From NCBI RefSeq assembly GCF_022347785.1, contig NZ_JAKRGA010000001.1, positions 682,001 to 746,000 on the forward strand: a stretch of 64,000 nucleotides of DNA, given 5' to 3'. The position numbers were made by a program, and so were the translations under genes. This document shows positions 55,501-63,178 of the stretch, in pieces. Origin of the DNA: Psychrobium sp. MM17-31 (GTDB lineage: Bacteria; Pseudomonadota; Gammaproteobacteria; Enterobacterales; Psychrobiaceae). The stretch's first letter is position 1, and each line of letters starts with the position of its first letter. The notes under the pieces are model-generated. The model worked only from the letters and a program-made list of their open reading frames with translations, did not search any database and was not told the DNA's origin.

Positions 55501-56508
55501 ATGAACAACAGCCATCACACTATTGTAATTGGAGCTGGCCACGCAGGATTGGCGGCTGGATATTATTTAAAGCAACATAATGTGGATTATATGATCGTCG
55601 ATACCAATCAACGCGTGGGCGATCAATGGCGAAATAGATTCGCAGGTTTGACGTTATTTACACCCAACGCGCTAAATTGTTTGCCGAGATATCAGGCTCC
55701 GAGATCACAAGGGCGCTATCAAACTAAAGATGAATTCGCAGACTACTTGGAGCAATACAGTATTCATCATCAATTACCCATGCTATTAGGCCAAGAAGTA
55801 AAACAGATAACACGTCTGCGCAATGGCCAATATTGCATCGAATTGCCTCATCAACCCCTAATTGCGAATCATATTATCCTAGCGACAGGAGCGTTTAAGG
55901 ATATTGCTATTCCACAATTTTCCAGTGAATTTACAGGCGTGCAATTAACCATCAATCAACTAGCCCGATGCGAGCTAATAAATCAACGCGTTCTTGTCGT
56001 TGGTGACGGCGCATCAGGCAGACAAGTTGCTACAACACTAAGTGAAAATAATATTGTCGCATTGGCCCAAGGTAAAAAGCGTAATCTGATCCCCGAGTCT
56101 ATATTGGGAATTAGCAGTTTTCGCTGGCTAAAATGGTTGGGGATTTTACGGTTGCCAAAGACTTGGGCTGTTGCCAAATGGTTAAAGCAGCGCGACCCTT
56201 TTCCTGACACGCAAATTAATGACAAAGCTTTGCGCCTGTGTGGTATTGAGCTCATGCCTAAACTTACCGCTTTTGACCCAGAGGCTATATTTGCTAACGA
56301 CGAGAAACGCTCGTTTGACGCTATTGTTTGGGCAACGGGTTATCGCAATAAAGCGATACCAATAATCGATGAGAAAAATGACAGTGACAGTCTAAACGAC
56401 AACATCTGGCCACTGGGACAAGCGTGGCAGTTTAATCGCGCTAGCGGGCTGATTTATGGCGCCCAATTCGACGCCAAAATCATTGTTGATAAGATATTAA
56501 AACGATAA
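55501..56508 (+). CDS. FAD/NAD(P)-dependent oxidoreductase, flavin-monooxygenase-like
   Basis: A 335-residue flavoprotein. The N-terminal FAD site is VIGAGHAGLAAGYYLKQH, the GDQWRNRFAGLTLFTP segment is typical of YUCCA/CzcO-type monooxygenases, and a second GxGxSG-like site VVGDGASGRQVATTL binds NAD(P)H. VWATGYRNKAIP is the ATG motif near the C-terminus. The substrate is unknown. It is a single gene, 14 nt from the convergent SnoaL-like gene. Confidence 0.87.
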   Translation: MNNSHHTIVIGAGHAGLAAGYYLKQHNVDYMIVDTNQRVGDQWRNRFAGLTLFTPNALNCLPRYQAPRSQGRYQTKDEFADYLEQYSIHHQLPMLLGQEVKQITRLRNGQYCIELPHQPLIANHIILATGAFKDIAIPQFSSEFTGVQLTINQLARCELINQRVLVVGDGASGRQVATTLSENNIVALAQGKKRNLIPESILGISSFRWLKWLGILRLPKTWAVAKWLKQRDPFPDTQINDKALRLCGIELMPKLTAFDPEAIFANDEKRSFDAIVWATGYRNKAIPIIDEKNDSDSLNDNIWPLGQAWQFNRASGLIYGAQFDAKIIVDKILKR

Positions 56509-56522
56509 CTACTTTTTAGTCG

Positions 56523-56975
56523 CTACTTCTTAGTGGCAACAAAGGTTTTATTAACAATGCGCCACTGACCATTGCGTTTATACATCACTAAATAGTCAAC
56601 ATAATGGGTCTTTGGCGTATCAAAATCTAGCTTCACCATCGCCATTTTGTCATCAACGATGTCAACACTTAACACCTTCGCCTGCCATAAATCAGGCGTT
56701 GCCTTTTTAAACACCTTGGCAAATTGCGCTAGAGGTACTGTGCGCACAATATCATTACCGGTTTCTTTATCCACCATTGGCATTTTTATATCACCAAAAT
56801 CCGTATCAAAAGCCTCATTAAGCAGCGCTTGGTCACCATTGGCCGCCCCATTAAAATATTTATAAGCCGTTGCAACTACCGCTTCATATTCATTACTTGT
56901 TTTTGCCTTAGCAAAGCTCTGACCGCTAATACTACTCACAAGTAGCGCAACAATCACAATCATCGATTTATACAT
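56523..56975 (-). CDS. Exported NTF2/SnoaL-like (putative lumazine-binding) protein
   Basis: A 150-residue protein with a signal peptide (about 1-22) and a single NTF2-like cone fold: YEAVVATAYKYFNGAANGDQALLNEAFDTDF, then KVLSVDIVDDKMAMVKLDF and YLVMYKRNGQWRIVNKTF. This subgroup is often called putative lumazine-binding and has no proven function. It is divergent from the VOC gene, with a perfect inverted repeat in the 203-nt region between them. Confidence 0.87.
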   Translation of the reverse strand: MYKSMIVIVALLVSSISGQSFAKAKTSNEYEAVVATAYKYFNGAANGDQALLNEAFDTDFGDIKMPMVDKETGNDIVRTVPLAQFAKVFKKATPDLWQAKVLSVDIVDDKMAMVKLDFDTPKTHYVDYLVMYKRNGQWRIVNKTFVATKK

Positions 56976-57077
56976 TGTTAATTCCTTCTCTCAAGGTGAT
57001 GAATTCGTCGATTCATTTGACCTAGTTTGGCGCCGTTTGTACATCGGCAAAATGTAATAATTCATGTCGATTAAACA

Positions 57078-57101
57078 CTACTGACAGAATGCTGTCAGTA
57101 G
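57078..57101. promoter_or_regulatory. Perfect inverted repeat in the divergent region, operator candidate
   Basis: CTACTGACAG-AATG-CTGTCAGTAG: a perfect 10-nt inverted repeat with a 4-nt gap. It lies 77 nt before the VOC start and 103 nt from the divergent SnoaL-like start. The WYL regulator encoded two genes away is the natural binder. It is not a LexA box (the half-sites face the wrong way), and no T run follows. Confidence 0.55.
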
Positions 57102-57178
57102 GCCAGTGCTATTGTATTTCCATCGCAGCAACAAGTGCTACGACAACAAAAATAAATTACAAATCAAAGGAATACACA

Positions 57179-57562
57179 ATGTTAGATCACACACCTCTCG
57201 TTTGGGCAGAAATTTCAGTTAACGACATGAGTCGCGCACAAGCTTTTTACAAGGAGCACTTTGGCCTGACCTTTAAATACGAAGAAATGAATGACATGGA
57301 AATGGCTATTGTCGAAACTAAAGATGAATCAGTCACCAATCTTGCGCTTGTTAAACACGATATGATGAAACCAAGTTTAGAGGGTTCAACTATCTATTTG
57401 CATCTTGGTGACTCATTACAAGCACAAGTGAACGCGCTAAAAGAAGCTGGTGTTGAAATCTTGTTGCCAGCCATGCCAATTAAAGACGGCAGCTGTGGCA
57501 GTATCGCTATCTTTGTAGATTGTGAAGGCAATAAAATTGGTTTATGGTCTCAAAATATGTAG
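57179..57562 (+). CDS. VOC (glyoxalase/dioxygenase-fold) family protein
   Basis: A 127-residue protein with two beta-alpha-beta-beta-beta units: PLVWAEISVNDMSRAQAFYKEHFGL and TIYLHLGDSLQAQVNALKEAGVEIL. It ends GSIAIFVDCEGNKIGLWSQ. The first metal ligand position (usually His) reads Trp-Ala-Glu, so metal binding is uncertain. AAGGA precedes the ATG at 57179. A terminator then separates it from the WYL regulator gene. Confidence 0.85.
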   Translation: MLDHTPLVWAEISVNDMSRAQAFYKEHFGLTFKYEEMNDMEMAIVETKDESVTNLALVKHDMMKPSLEGSTIYLHLGDSLQAQVNALKEAGVEILLPAMPIKDGSCGSIAIFVDCEGNKIGLWSQNM

Positions 57563-57576
57563 GCTCTATAGCCATA

Positions 57577-57604
57577 GGTGCTCAGCGTTTTGAGCACCGT
57601 TTTA
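57577..57604 (+). terminator. Terminator after the VOC gene
   Basis: GGTGCTCA and TGAGCACC form a perfect 8-nt stem over a 6-nt loop, followed by GTTTTA. The T run is short, so readthrough into the regulator gene is possible. Confidence 0.7.
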
Positions 57605-57628
57605 TGAGCATCTTATCGAGAAAATACT

Positions 57629-58333
57629 ATGCGCCGCGCCGACCGACTGTTTCAGATAATTCAGCTACTTAAAAATCGTCGTTTAACGACCGCGCAACTG
57701 CTGAGCGAAGTGCTCGAAGTATCGACTCGCACCATTTATCGTGACATTCAAGATCTCATTGTCAGCGGAATTCCCATTGAGGGCGAAGCTGGCGTTGGCT
57801 ATATGCTGCGCAAAGAAGTCGATGTGCCGCCGCTAATGTTTAGCGAAACCGAGTTAGAAGCCATTCAAGTTGGCATGCGGATGGTTCAGGCATGGGGCGG
57901 TCACGAACTGTCGAAAGCAGCTAAGCAAGCCATGATAAAGGTTTCTGCGGTGCTGCCAGAACGCTTGCAGTCATTTAATGCGTTAATGTTCGCCCCCAAC
58001 TTTTACGATCAAGCGCCTGAGTTTCAACACATAGATACCCTGCGCAATGCCGCTCGTACAAGGCAAGTTCTGCGCTTTGATTATTTAGATGCCAATCAGA
58101 ACCCAACACTACGCCAAGTGCGCCCGTTGGCCATTTATTTATGGAAAGCGAAATGGACGGTCTTAACATGGTGTGAACTAAGAGCTGATTTTCGCAACTT
58201 TCGCATCGACCGCATTCAAACAATAACCTATATCGGTAAATCATTTGAGCCGCAAGTTGGCCAACGACTGGAAGACTTCCTCGAACAAATCTATCGCGAA
58301 TACGATGTAACACCAGACAATTCAACAATATGA
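57629..58333 (+). CDS. YafY-type HTH-WYL transcriptional regulator
   Basis: A 234-residue regulator: the N-terminal winged helix RRADRLFQIIQLLKNRRLTTAQLLSEVLEVSTRTIYRDIQDL, and a C-terminal WYL domain with RQVLRFDYLDANQ, RPLAIYLWKAKWTVLTWCELR and FRNFRIDRI. WYL domains sense ligands, often nucleic-acid fragments. It is downstream of the VOC gene past a terminator; the inverted repeat before the VOC gene is the likely target. Confidence 0.9.
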   Translation: MRRADRLFQIIQLLKNRRLTTAQLLSEVLEVSTRTIYRDIQDLIVSGIPIEGEAGVGYMLRKEVDVPPLMFSETELEAIQVGMRMVQAWGGHELSKAAKQAMIKVSAVLPERLQSFNALMFAPNFYDQAPEFQHIDTLRNAARTRQVLRFDYLDANQNPTLRQVRPLAIYLWKAKWTVLTWCELRADFRNFRIDRIQTITYIGKSFEPQVGQRLEDFLEQIYREYDVTPDNSTI

Positions 58334-58438
58334 TCTAATAAGCCTAGCTGGGTTCAGAGTGCGCCATAAAAAAGAAGTGATTTAATCAACATCACATGTA
58401 TAATGTATACAATATAACAACAATATGTGGATCCCCTC

Positions 58439-59413
58439 ATGCAAAAATCACTGCTAACAGGCCTACTAGCGCTTGGGTTAATTACGGGCTGTCAAACGAC
58501 TGAGCCTGCTCCAGAAAAAGTCGATTACAGCAAGATGAAACTCGCTTACGGCAACGTCGTTAAAGACGGCGAAGTCTACGTGCCATCGTGGGTTATCAAT
58601 GAAGAAAAAATCAATAAAGTGCTAGCTTTTGAGCATAAATGTGCCGAAAACCTAGTATTGCGCTACCAAAAAATGTCACAAGCCGATGTCGAAAAGTCGT
58701 GTAAGTTACTACTAGACACCGAATCTCGATTCCACAAGCTATTCGGTACCCAAGGCAAGCCATTGTTGCACGATAACAACGATGTATTGCGTGCCAATAT
58801 TTACGCGGGTCGTGATGATTACGTGAAATACGTAACCGAGCATTTTGACGTACCATCGAACAACGGCGGCATGTATTTAGAAGGCTTGCCACATATGGAA
58901 AACAACAGCGCAGAATACGTTGCTTATCTGCGTAATGGCCAAGTGTGGAACCTAAACCACGAGTTTGTTCACTACCTCGATGGTCGTTTTAACACCTACG
59001 GTGATTACTGTTCACCACCACACGACAACCATTACGGTCCAGAATATTGTCCAAAGCCAGCGCCAGAGCCGCCATACTTAATTTGGTGGGGTGAAGGTTT
59101 AGGCGAATACGTTGCTCACATGAACAACAATAAACGCGCGCTGCAATTAGCTGGTGATAAGACTTATCAATTAAGCGAATTGTTCTACAACAACTCAGCC
59201 AACTGGAATACCGATCGCATCTACCGCTGGGGCTATTTAGCCGTGCGCTACATGATGGAAAAACAGCGCGATAAAGTAGACGAGATGCTATTTCACGTGC
59301 GCCGTGGCGATTACCCACGTTACCAAAAAATCGTTAAAGATTGGGGCACAAGTATGGATGCAGACTTCCACGCTTGGTTAGATACTGTGGCGATAGCTAA
59401 AGACAAAAAGTAA
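58439..59413 (+). CDS. Stand-alone mini-collagenase-like (M9-type) metallopeptidase lipoprotein
   Basis: Zinc metallopeptidase signature HEFVHYLDGRFNTYGDY near residue 167, followed by WWGEGLGEYVAHM about 50 residues later. This is the HExxH plus downstream Glu layout of M9 collagenase catalytic subdomains. The product is 324 aa, with a lipobox (LITGC) after the signal. Vibrio collagenases are over 800 aa, with an activator domain and often PKD/binding domains; here only the peptidase part remains. The ATG at 58439 is used; a GTG four codons earlier is open but lacks a lipoprotein-like start. Confidence 0.8.
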   Translation: MQKSLLTGLLALGLITGCQTTEPAPEKVDYSKMKLAYGNVVKDGEVYVPSWVINEEKINKVLAFEHKCAENLVLRYQKMSQADVEKSCKLLLDTESRFHKLFGTQGKPLLHDNNDVLRANIYAGRDDYVKYVTEHFDVPSNNGGMYLEGLPHMENNSAEYVAYLRNGQVWNLNHEFVHYLDGRFNTYGDYCSPPHDNHYGPEYCPKPAPEPPYLIWWGEGLGEYVAHMNNNKRALQLAGDKTYQLSELFYNNSANWNTDRIYRWGYLAVRYMMEKQRDKVDEMLFHVRRGDYPRYQKIVKDWGTSMDADFHAWLDTVAIAKDKK

Positions 59414-59444
59414 CGTCAATCAGTAATTTTCGTCGATGATTTTC

Positions 59445-59474
59445 GGCGAGGTGGCCACTCACCTCGCCTTTTTT
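59445..59474 (+). terminator. Terminator of the mini-collagenase gene
   Basis: GGCGAGGTG and CACCTCGCC form a perfect 9-nt stem over 6 nt, then six T. Confidence 0.93.
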
Positions 59475-59517
59475 ATGCCTGCGTTTTTGCATGCAAACTA
59501 TCATTAAATAACTAGAT

Positions 59518-60237
59518 TTATGGTTGCTGCTTAGTCGCCGTTAATACAATTTCACGTAAACATACATTTTGTGGCTGACCGTAGGCGTAGCTAATAGCGT
59601 TGGCGACATCAACAGGTGCTAACACGCCATCCATGCTGTCTTTCCACGCTTGATAACCATCGATAATTTCTTGCGATGTGGTGTGCGATAACAATTCAGT
59701 TTCCACGGCACCCGGCGCAATAGTGATTACGCGAACATTGCTATCGGCCACTTCTTCACGCACGTTTTCAGAAATGGCGTGTACCGCAAATTTAGTACCA
59801 CAGTAGGCTGCGTGATTACCAAAGGTCTTGCGACCAGCTACTGAACTGATATTAACGATAGTTCCAGTGTTACGCGCTTTCATGTCACTTAGTACCGCTT
59901 GCATGCCGTTCAGTAAGCCAAATACATTAACATCTAGCATGGTTTTCCACTCACTAGCGTCTTGCACGTCCACTTGACCAAGCAGCATCACGCCCGCATT
60001 GTTAACCATTAAATCAACAGGGCCAAATTGGGCAACAGCCTGTTCTACCGCGGCGTTAAATGCTGATTTATCAGTCACATCAACCTTGGCACAAATAGTA
60101 TTTGGCAAGCCAAATGCCTCTAGTTTTTCTACGCGACGTGCAATAAGTAGCAGCGGATGGCCTTGCTCACTCATCTGTTTTGCTAAAGCTTCACCAATAC
60201 CTGAACTTGCGCCTGTAATCACTACTAATTTTTTCAT
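59518..60237 (-). CDS. Short-chain dehydrogenase/reductase
   Basis: A classical SDR of 239 aa: VVITGASSGIGEALAK cofactor motif, NNAGVM, catalytic Ser in VNISSVAG and YCGTK with Tyr and Lys. An Arg after the second strand (LIARRVEKL) suggests NADP(H). The ATG at 60237 has AGGAG 7 nt upstream, better than the earlier in-frame start. The substrate is unknown. It is 92 nt downstream of the LysR gene in the same direction. Confidence 0.9.
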   Translation of the reverse strand: MKKLVVITGASSGIGEALAKQMSEQGHPLLLIARRVEKLEAFGLPNTICAKVDVTDKSAFNAAVEQAVAQFGPVDLMVNNAGVMLLGQVDVQDASEWKTMLDVNVFGLLNGMQAVLSDMKARNTGTIVNISSVAGRKTFGNHAAYCGTKFAVHAISENVREEVADSNVRVITIAPGAVETELLSHTTSQEIIDGYQAWKDSMDGVLAPVDVANAISYAYGQPQNVCLREIVLTATKQQP

Positions 60238-60329
60238 TGCTTGACTCCTATGAGTTGTCATCTAAATCTTGATGAGCATTTTAAAGCGCCAAGCAATAAG
60301 GATATATAAGGCAAGTGTCACATCATTGT

Positions 60330-61208
60330 TTACTCACAGTTAACAATGCGCCTTATCTCTTCACCAATAAACTGCCCTCGAGCAGATTGTGGCGACTTAT
60401 TATTGTAAGCAATATACAAAGATTCGTGCACAGCATGAGTAAGATAATGAATCTTAATATGAGATTGCTTGGCAAAGGCCAGCGCTGCATTTAATGGCAA
60501 TACTGTAAAACCAAACCCCATACTCACCGGCTGGCAAATAAGACTAATTTGATTGGAAAAACCGTGCAGCTCAAATTGCTCTATTGACTCAAAACGAGGA
60601 AAGTTCTTCTCAAGCAGCAGCTGCGCGTGATACCGCGCGTCCGGATGGCCGATAAACCCAAGCTTAAGTAATTGTGACCAATCTATGTCGGTCACAACCG
60701 CAGGAGTAATCAATACTAAAGGCTCACTGGCAATTTCACGACAGGAGATATGCCGATGACGACTAGGCGCTGTCATCAAACCAATATCGCAATCCCCAGC
60801 AATCAGCTTAGCCTCGATGTCTTCATTAGGCGCAAAACGATAATCGATAATAAGCGCTGGATATTGCTGCTGAATATTAAGTAGCTGCGGATATAGCTTC
60901 AAGCCGATACTACCCGGTGAAGCAATGCTTACCTTGCCACTATACTTATCATCGCTGCTCACCTGCTGCGCCAGCGCTTGCCAATTGCCGAGCAGTTTGT
61001 CTCCTTCTTCATAAAGCATTTTTCCCTGCGCCGTTAACGAAAAACGCTTACCCTCACGGCGCAGTAATTCACAATCTAAATATTGCTCTAGCTTCTTAAT
61101 ATGCTGACTAACCCCAGATTGCGTCATAAAGAGTTTATCGGCGGTGCGAGTAAAATGGCCTTCTTCTACCAAGATACAAAAAGTTTTAAGCCACAATGGA
61201 TTAATCAT
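60330..61208 (-). CDS. LysR-family transcriptional regulator
   Basis: A 292-residue LysR protein with the winged helix LWLKTFCILVEEGHFTRTADKLFMTQSGVSQHIKKLEQYL and a substrate-binding effector domain. It is divergent from the VOC gene with a 103-nt, very AT-rich region and upstream of the SDR gene. It may therefore control the VOC gene, and itself and the SDR gene form one minus-strand unit. The effector is unknown. Confidence 0.9.
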   Translation of the reverse strand: MINPLWLKTFCILVEEGHFTRTADKLFMTQSGVSQHIKKLEQYLDCELLRREGKRFSLTAQGKMLYEEGDKLLGNWQALAQQVSSDDKYSGKVSIASPGSIGLKLYPQLLNIQQQYPALIIDYRFAPNEDIEAKLIAGDCDIGLMTAPSRHRHISCREIASEPLVLITPAVVTDIDWSQLLKLGFIGHPDARYHAQLLLEKNFPRFESIEQFELHGFSNQISLICQPVSMGFGFTVLPLNAALAFAKQSHIKIHYLTHAVHESLYIAYNNKSPQSARGQFIGEEIRRIVNCE

Positions 61209-61311
61209 TACAAAATATACTCATATAGATAATAAATGATAATTTTTTATACTTTATTATATTCTCTATACTGATGCCATCACCTAAACAAAGGCACAGA
61301 GGAACACAGTT

Positions 61312-61809
61312 TTGAGTAATTATCCACGCAGCTTTTCCCACATCGGCATTTCGGTACCCAACGTCGAAGAAGCCGCTAAGTTCTACACCGAAGTTCTTGG
61401 CTGGTATTTAATTATGGCGCCAACCGAGATTGTTGAAGATGACAGTCCTATCGGCGAGATGTGTACCGATGTCTTCGGCGCTAACTGGAAAAAGTTCAAA
61501 ATTGCGCATCTATCGACAGGCGATCGTATTGGCGTTGAATTGTTTGAGTTTGCCAATCAGCAAAACCCTGACGATAACTTTGAGTATTGGAAAACTGGCG
61601 TCTTTCACTTCTGTGTCCAAGATCCAAACCTTGAAGAATTAGCCGAGAAAATCGTAGCTGCAGGCGGTAAAAAACGCATGGCAAAGCCGCGTTACTACTA
61701 CCCGGGAGAAAAGCCTTATCGCATGATTTACATGGAAGATCCTTTCGGCAATATTCTAGAAATTTATAGTCATTCTTATGAACTAACTTACAGTGCAGGT
61801 GCTTACTAG
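61312..61809 (+). CDS. VOC family (lactoylglutathione lyase-like) protein
   Basis: A 165-residue single VOC domain: SHIGISVPNVEEAAKFYTEVLGWYL (first His ligand), VELFEFANQ (Glu), FHFCVQDP (second His) and EDPFGNILEIYSH (second Glu). All four candidate metal ligands are present. The start is TTG with GAGGA 8 nt before it; no better start codon is in range. It is divergent from a LysR gene and convergent with the CheY-like gene 3 nt away. Confidence 0.86.
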   Translation: MSNYPRSFSHIGISVPNVEEAAKFYTEVLGWYLIMAPTEIVEDDSPIGEMCTDVFGANWKKFKIAHLSTGDRIGVELFEFANQQNPDDNFEYWKTGVFHFCVQDPNLEELAEKIVAAGGKKRMAKPRYYYPGEKPYRMIYMEDPFGNILEIYSHSYELTYSAGAY

Positions 61810-61812
61810 GCC

Positions 61813-62289
61813 CTAAGCTTGTTCTTGCTTATCTAAAGCTTCAACAACCTTTTCATTGAGAATACCCAAGGTTCGGTGATGTAATACGACATCATCGAAC
61901 AAATCTGCAAGCTGTTGTTCCATTTTCTCTAGCTCGAAAGGTTTAAGTAAGAAACCAGATACACCAGTGGCAATGCACTCTTTGACATCATCGAGTTTTT
62001 GATTACTGGTTACCATGATAAAAGGCAGGGTTTTGGTATCGTGAGAAAAGCGGATCATTCGCAATAATGAAATGCCATTAACTTTGGGCATATGCCAGTC
62101 GCACAGCACCAAACTAAAGGGATTATTTTGAATGAGCTGATGGGCTTTTTCACCATCATCAGCTTCGGTGACATTGGTAATGCCTAGGCGGGACAACATA
62201 TCGATGATAATAGCGCGCATATACACCACATCATCAATGACCAAGACTTTCATTTCCTTTTTAAGATCTTCATCGTAATTATCTAGCAT
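61813..62289 (-). CDS. CheY-like response regulator (single REC domain)
   Basis: A 158-residue receiver with no output domain. It has the acidic pair in VLVIDDVVYMRAI, the phospho-Asp in LVLCDWHMPKVNG, Thr/Ser in IMVTSNQ and Lys in LLKPFELEKM. The C-terminal ~30 residues extend beyond a normal REC. A strong GGGAGG site precedes the ATG at 62289. No kinase or chemotaxis gene is adjacent; which kinase phosphorylates it is unknown. Confidence 0.9.
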   Translation of the reverse strand: MLDNYDEDLKKEMKVLVIDDVVYMRAIIIDMLSRLGITNVTEADDGEKAHQLIQNNPFSLVLCDWHMPKVNGISLLRMIRFSHDTKTLPFIMVTSNQKLDDVKECIATGVSGFLLKPFELEKMEQQLADLFDDVVLHHRTLGILNEKVVEALDKQEQA

Positions 62290-62398
62290 GACTCCCTCCC
62301 TGACAGTTAATACCAAAGTACCACAAACTAGACAAAAGTAAAATTGACATTCATCAAGCTTAATTTGCCTAGCTTTCTTTGATGATTCTAAATTTACA

Positions 62399-63169
62399 TT
62401 ATTTAATTAAGGCGCCTTTTATTATCTCGCCTTGGTTATCTTTAGCGGCTTGTGGCGAGGTGAAAATCGTTTGCGGTAGTTCATCAAACACGCTGATAGG
62501 CGTCATACCGCTTTTGCCGCGATTATCAGCCAGTTTTATTGTGCCGTATTGCTGCCAATTAGCCCAAGGCAGTCGAAATCTAGGTTTGTTGGTATTAACC
62601 GTCGGATAAAAGGCAAACTCTTTAATCAAATGGGTTTGTTTATCGAAAAACACTTCGTATTTATTATCAGGAGTGACCCCAACATCGTTAAATGTCATGG
62701 TAAGAACATCGACATCTTGACCGTCTAAACTCTTGTCTTGACGGGTATAAGCGAGATTTACGCCATCATCGTGTAATTTAAACGGCATCACTACCCAATA
62801 GGAATCGTTAATCCAAACCTCATAGCCCCAATTCATTTTCTCGGCGAGCATTTTCTCGTCTTTAAGCTCTTTACCTTGCTCCCACACACGGCCCTTCTTA
62901 GTATGAATATTCATCAGCAATACATTGCCTTTGTCATACTCGATACGAATATCGCCGGTAAACTTGTCCCATACATGAAATCGCGAGCCAAAGAAAAGCC
63001 ACGAGATATAACGGGTATTATTGTAATTATCTCGCCCGCCCATCGCAGCCACACTGGCATTGGCAATTTCCTGCGCTTTTTTATCTACCGAAGACACAAC
63101 GGGTTGCGCTTTTACCGGAAAATGAACAGACGCAGTGATAAATAACAACAGTGCTATAAAATTTCTCAT
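62399..63169 (-). CDS. Exported protein of unknown function
   Basis: A 256-residue protein with a signal peptide (about 1-21). The mature part is beta-rich: RYISWLFFGSRFHVWDKFTGDIRIEY, MPFKLHDDGVNLAYT and VFFDKQTHLIKEFAFY. It resembles LolA/outer-membrane-lipoprotein-sorting-like beta sheets, but this match is weak and no lipoprotein pathway gene is adjacent. It lies 9 nt downstream of the edge-truncated beta-propeller gene, so the two are cotranscribed. Confidence 0.75.
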   Translation of the reverse strand: MRNFIALLLFITASVHFPVKAQPVVSSVDKKAQEIANASVAAMGGRDNYNNTRYISWLFFGSRFHVWDKFTGDIRIEYDKGNVLLMNIHTKKGRVWEQGKELKDEKMLAEKMNWGYEVWINDSYWVVMPFKLHDDGVNLAYTRQDKSLDGQDVDVLTMTFNDVGVTPDNKYEVFFDKQTHLIKEFAFYPTVNTNKPRFRLPWANWQQYGTIKLADNRGKSGMTPISVFDELPQTIFTSPQAAKDNQGEIIKGALIK

Positions 63170-63178
63170 AAATACCTT

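Noticed and set aside
57078-57101. LexA (SOS) box
   Set aside because: The CTGT and ACAG halves are in inverted order relative to CTGT-N8-ACAG, so it is not an SOS box.
58397-58411. TGTATA-ATG-TATACA dyad before the mini-collagenase gene as an operator
   Set aside because: It overlaps a TATAAT -10 candidate without a matching -35, and the dyad is short and AT-rich.
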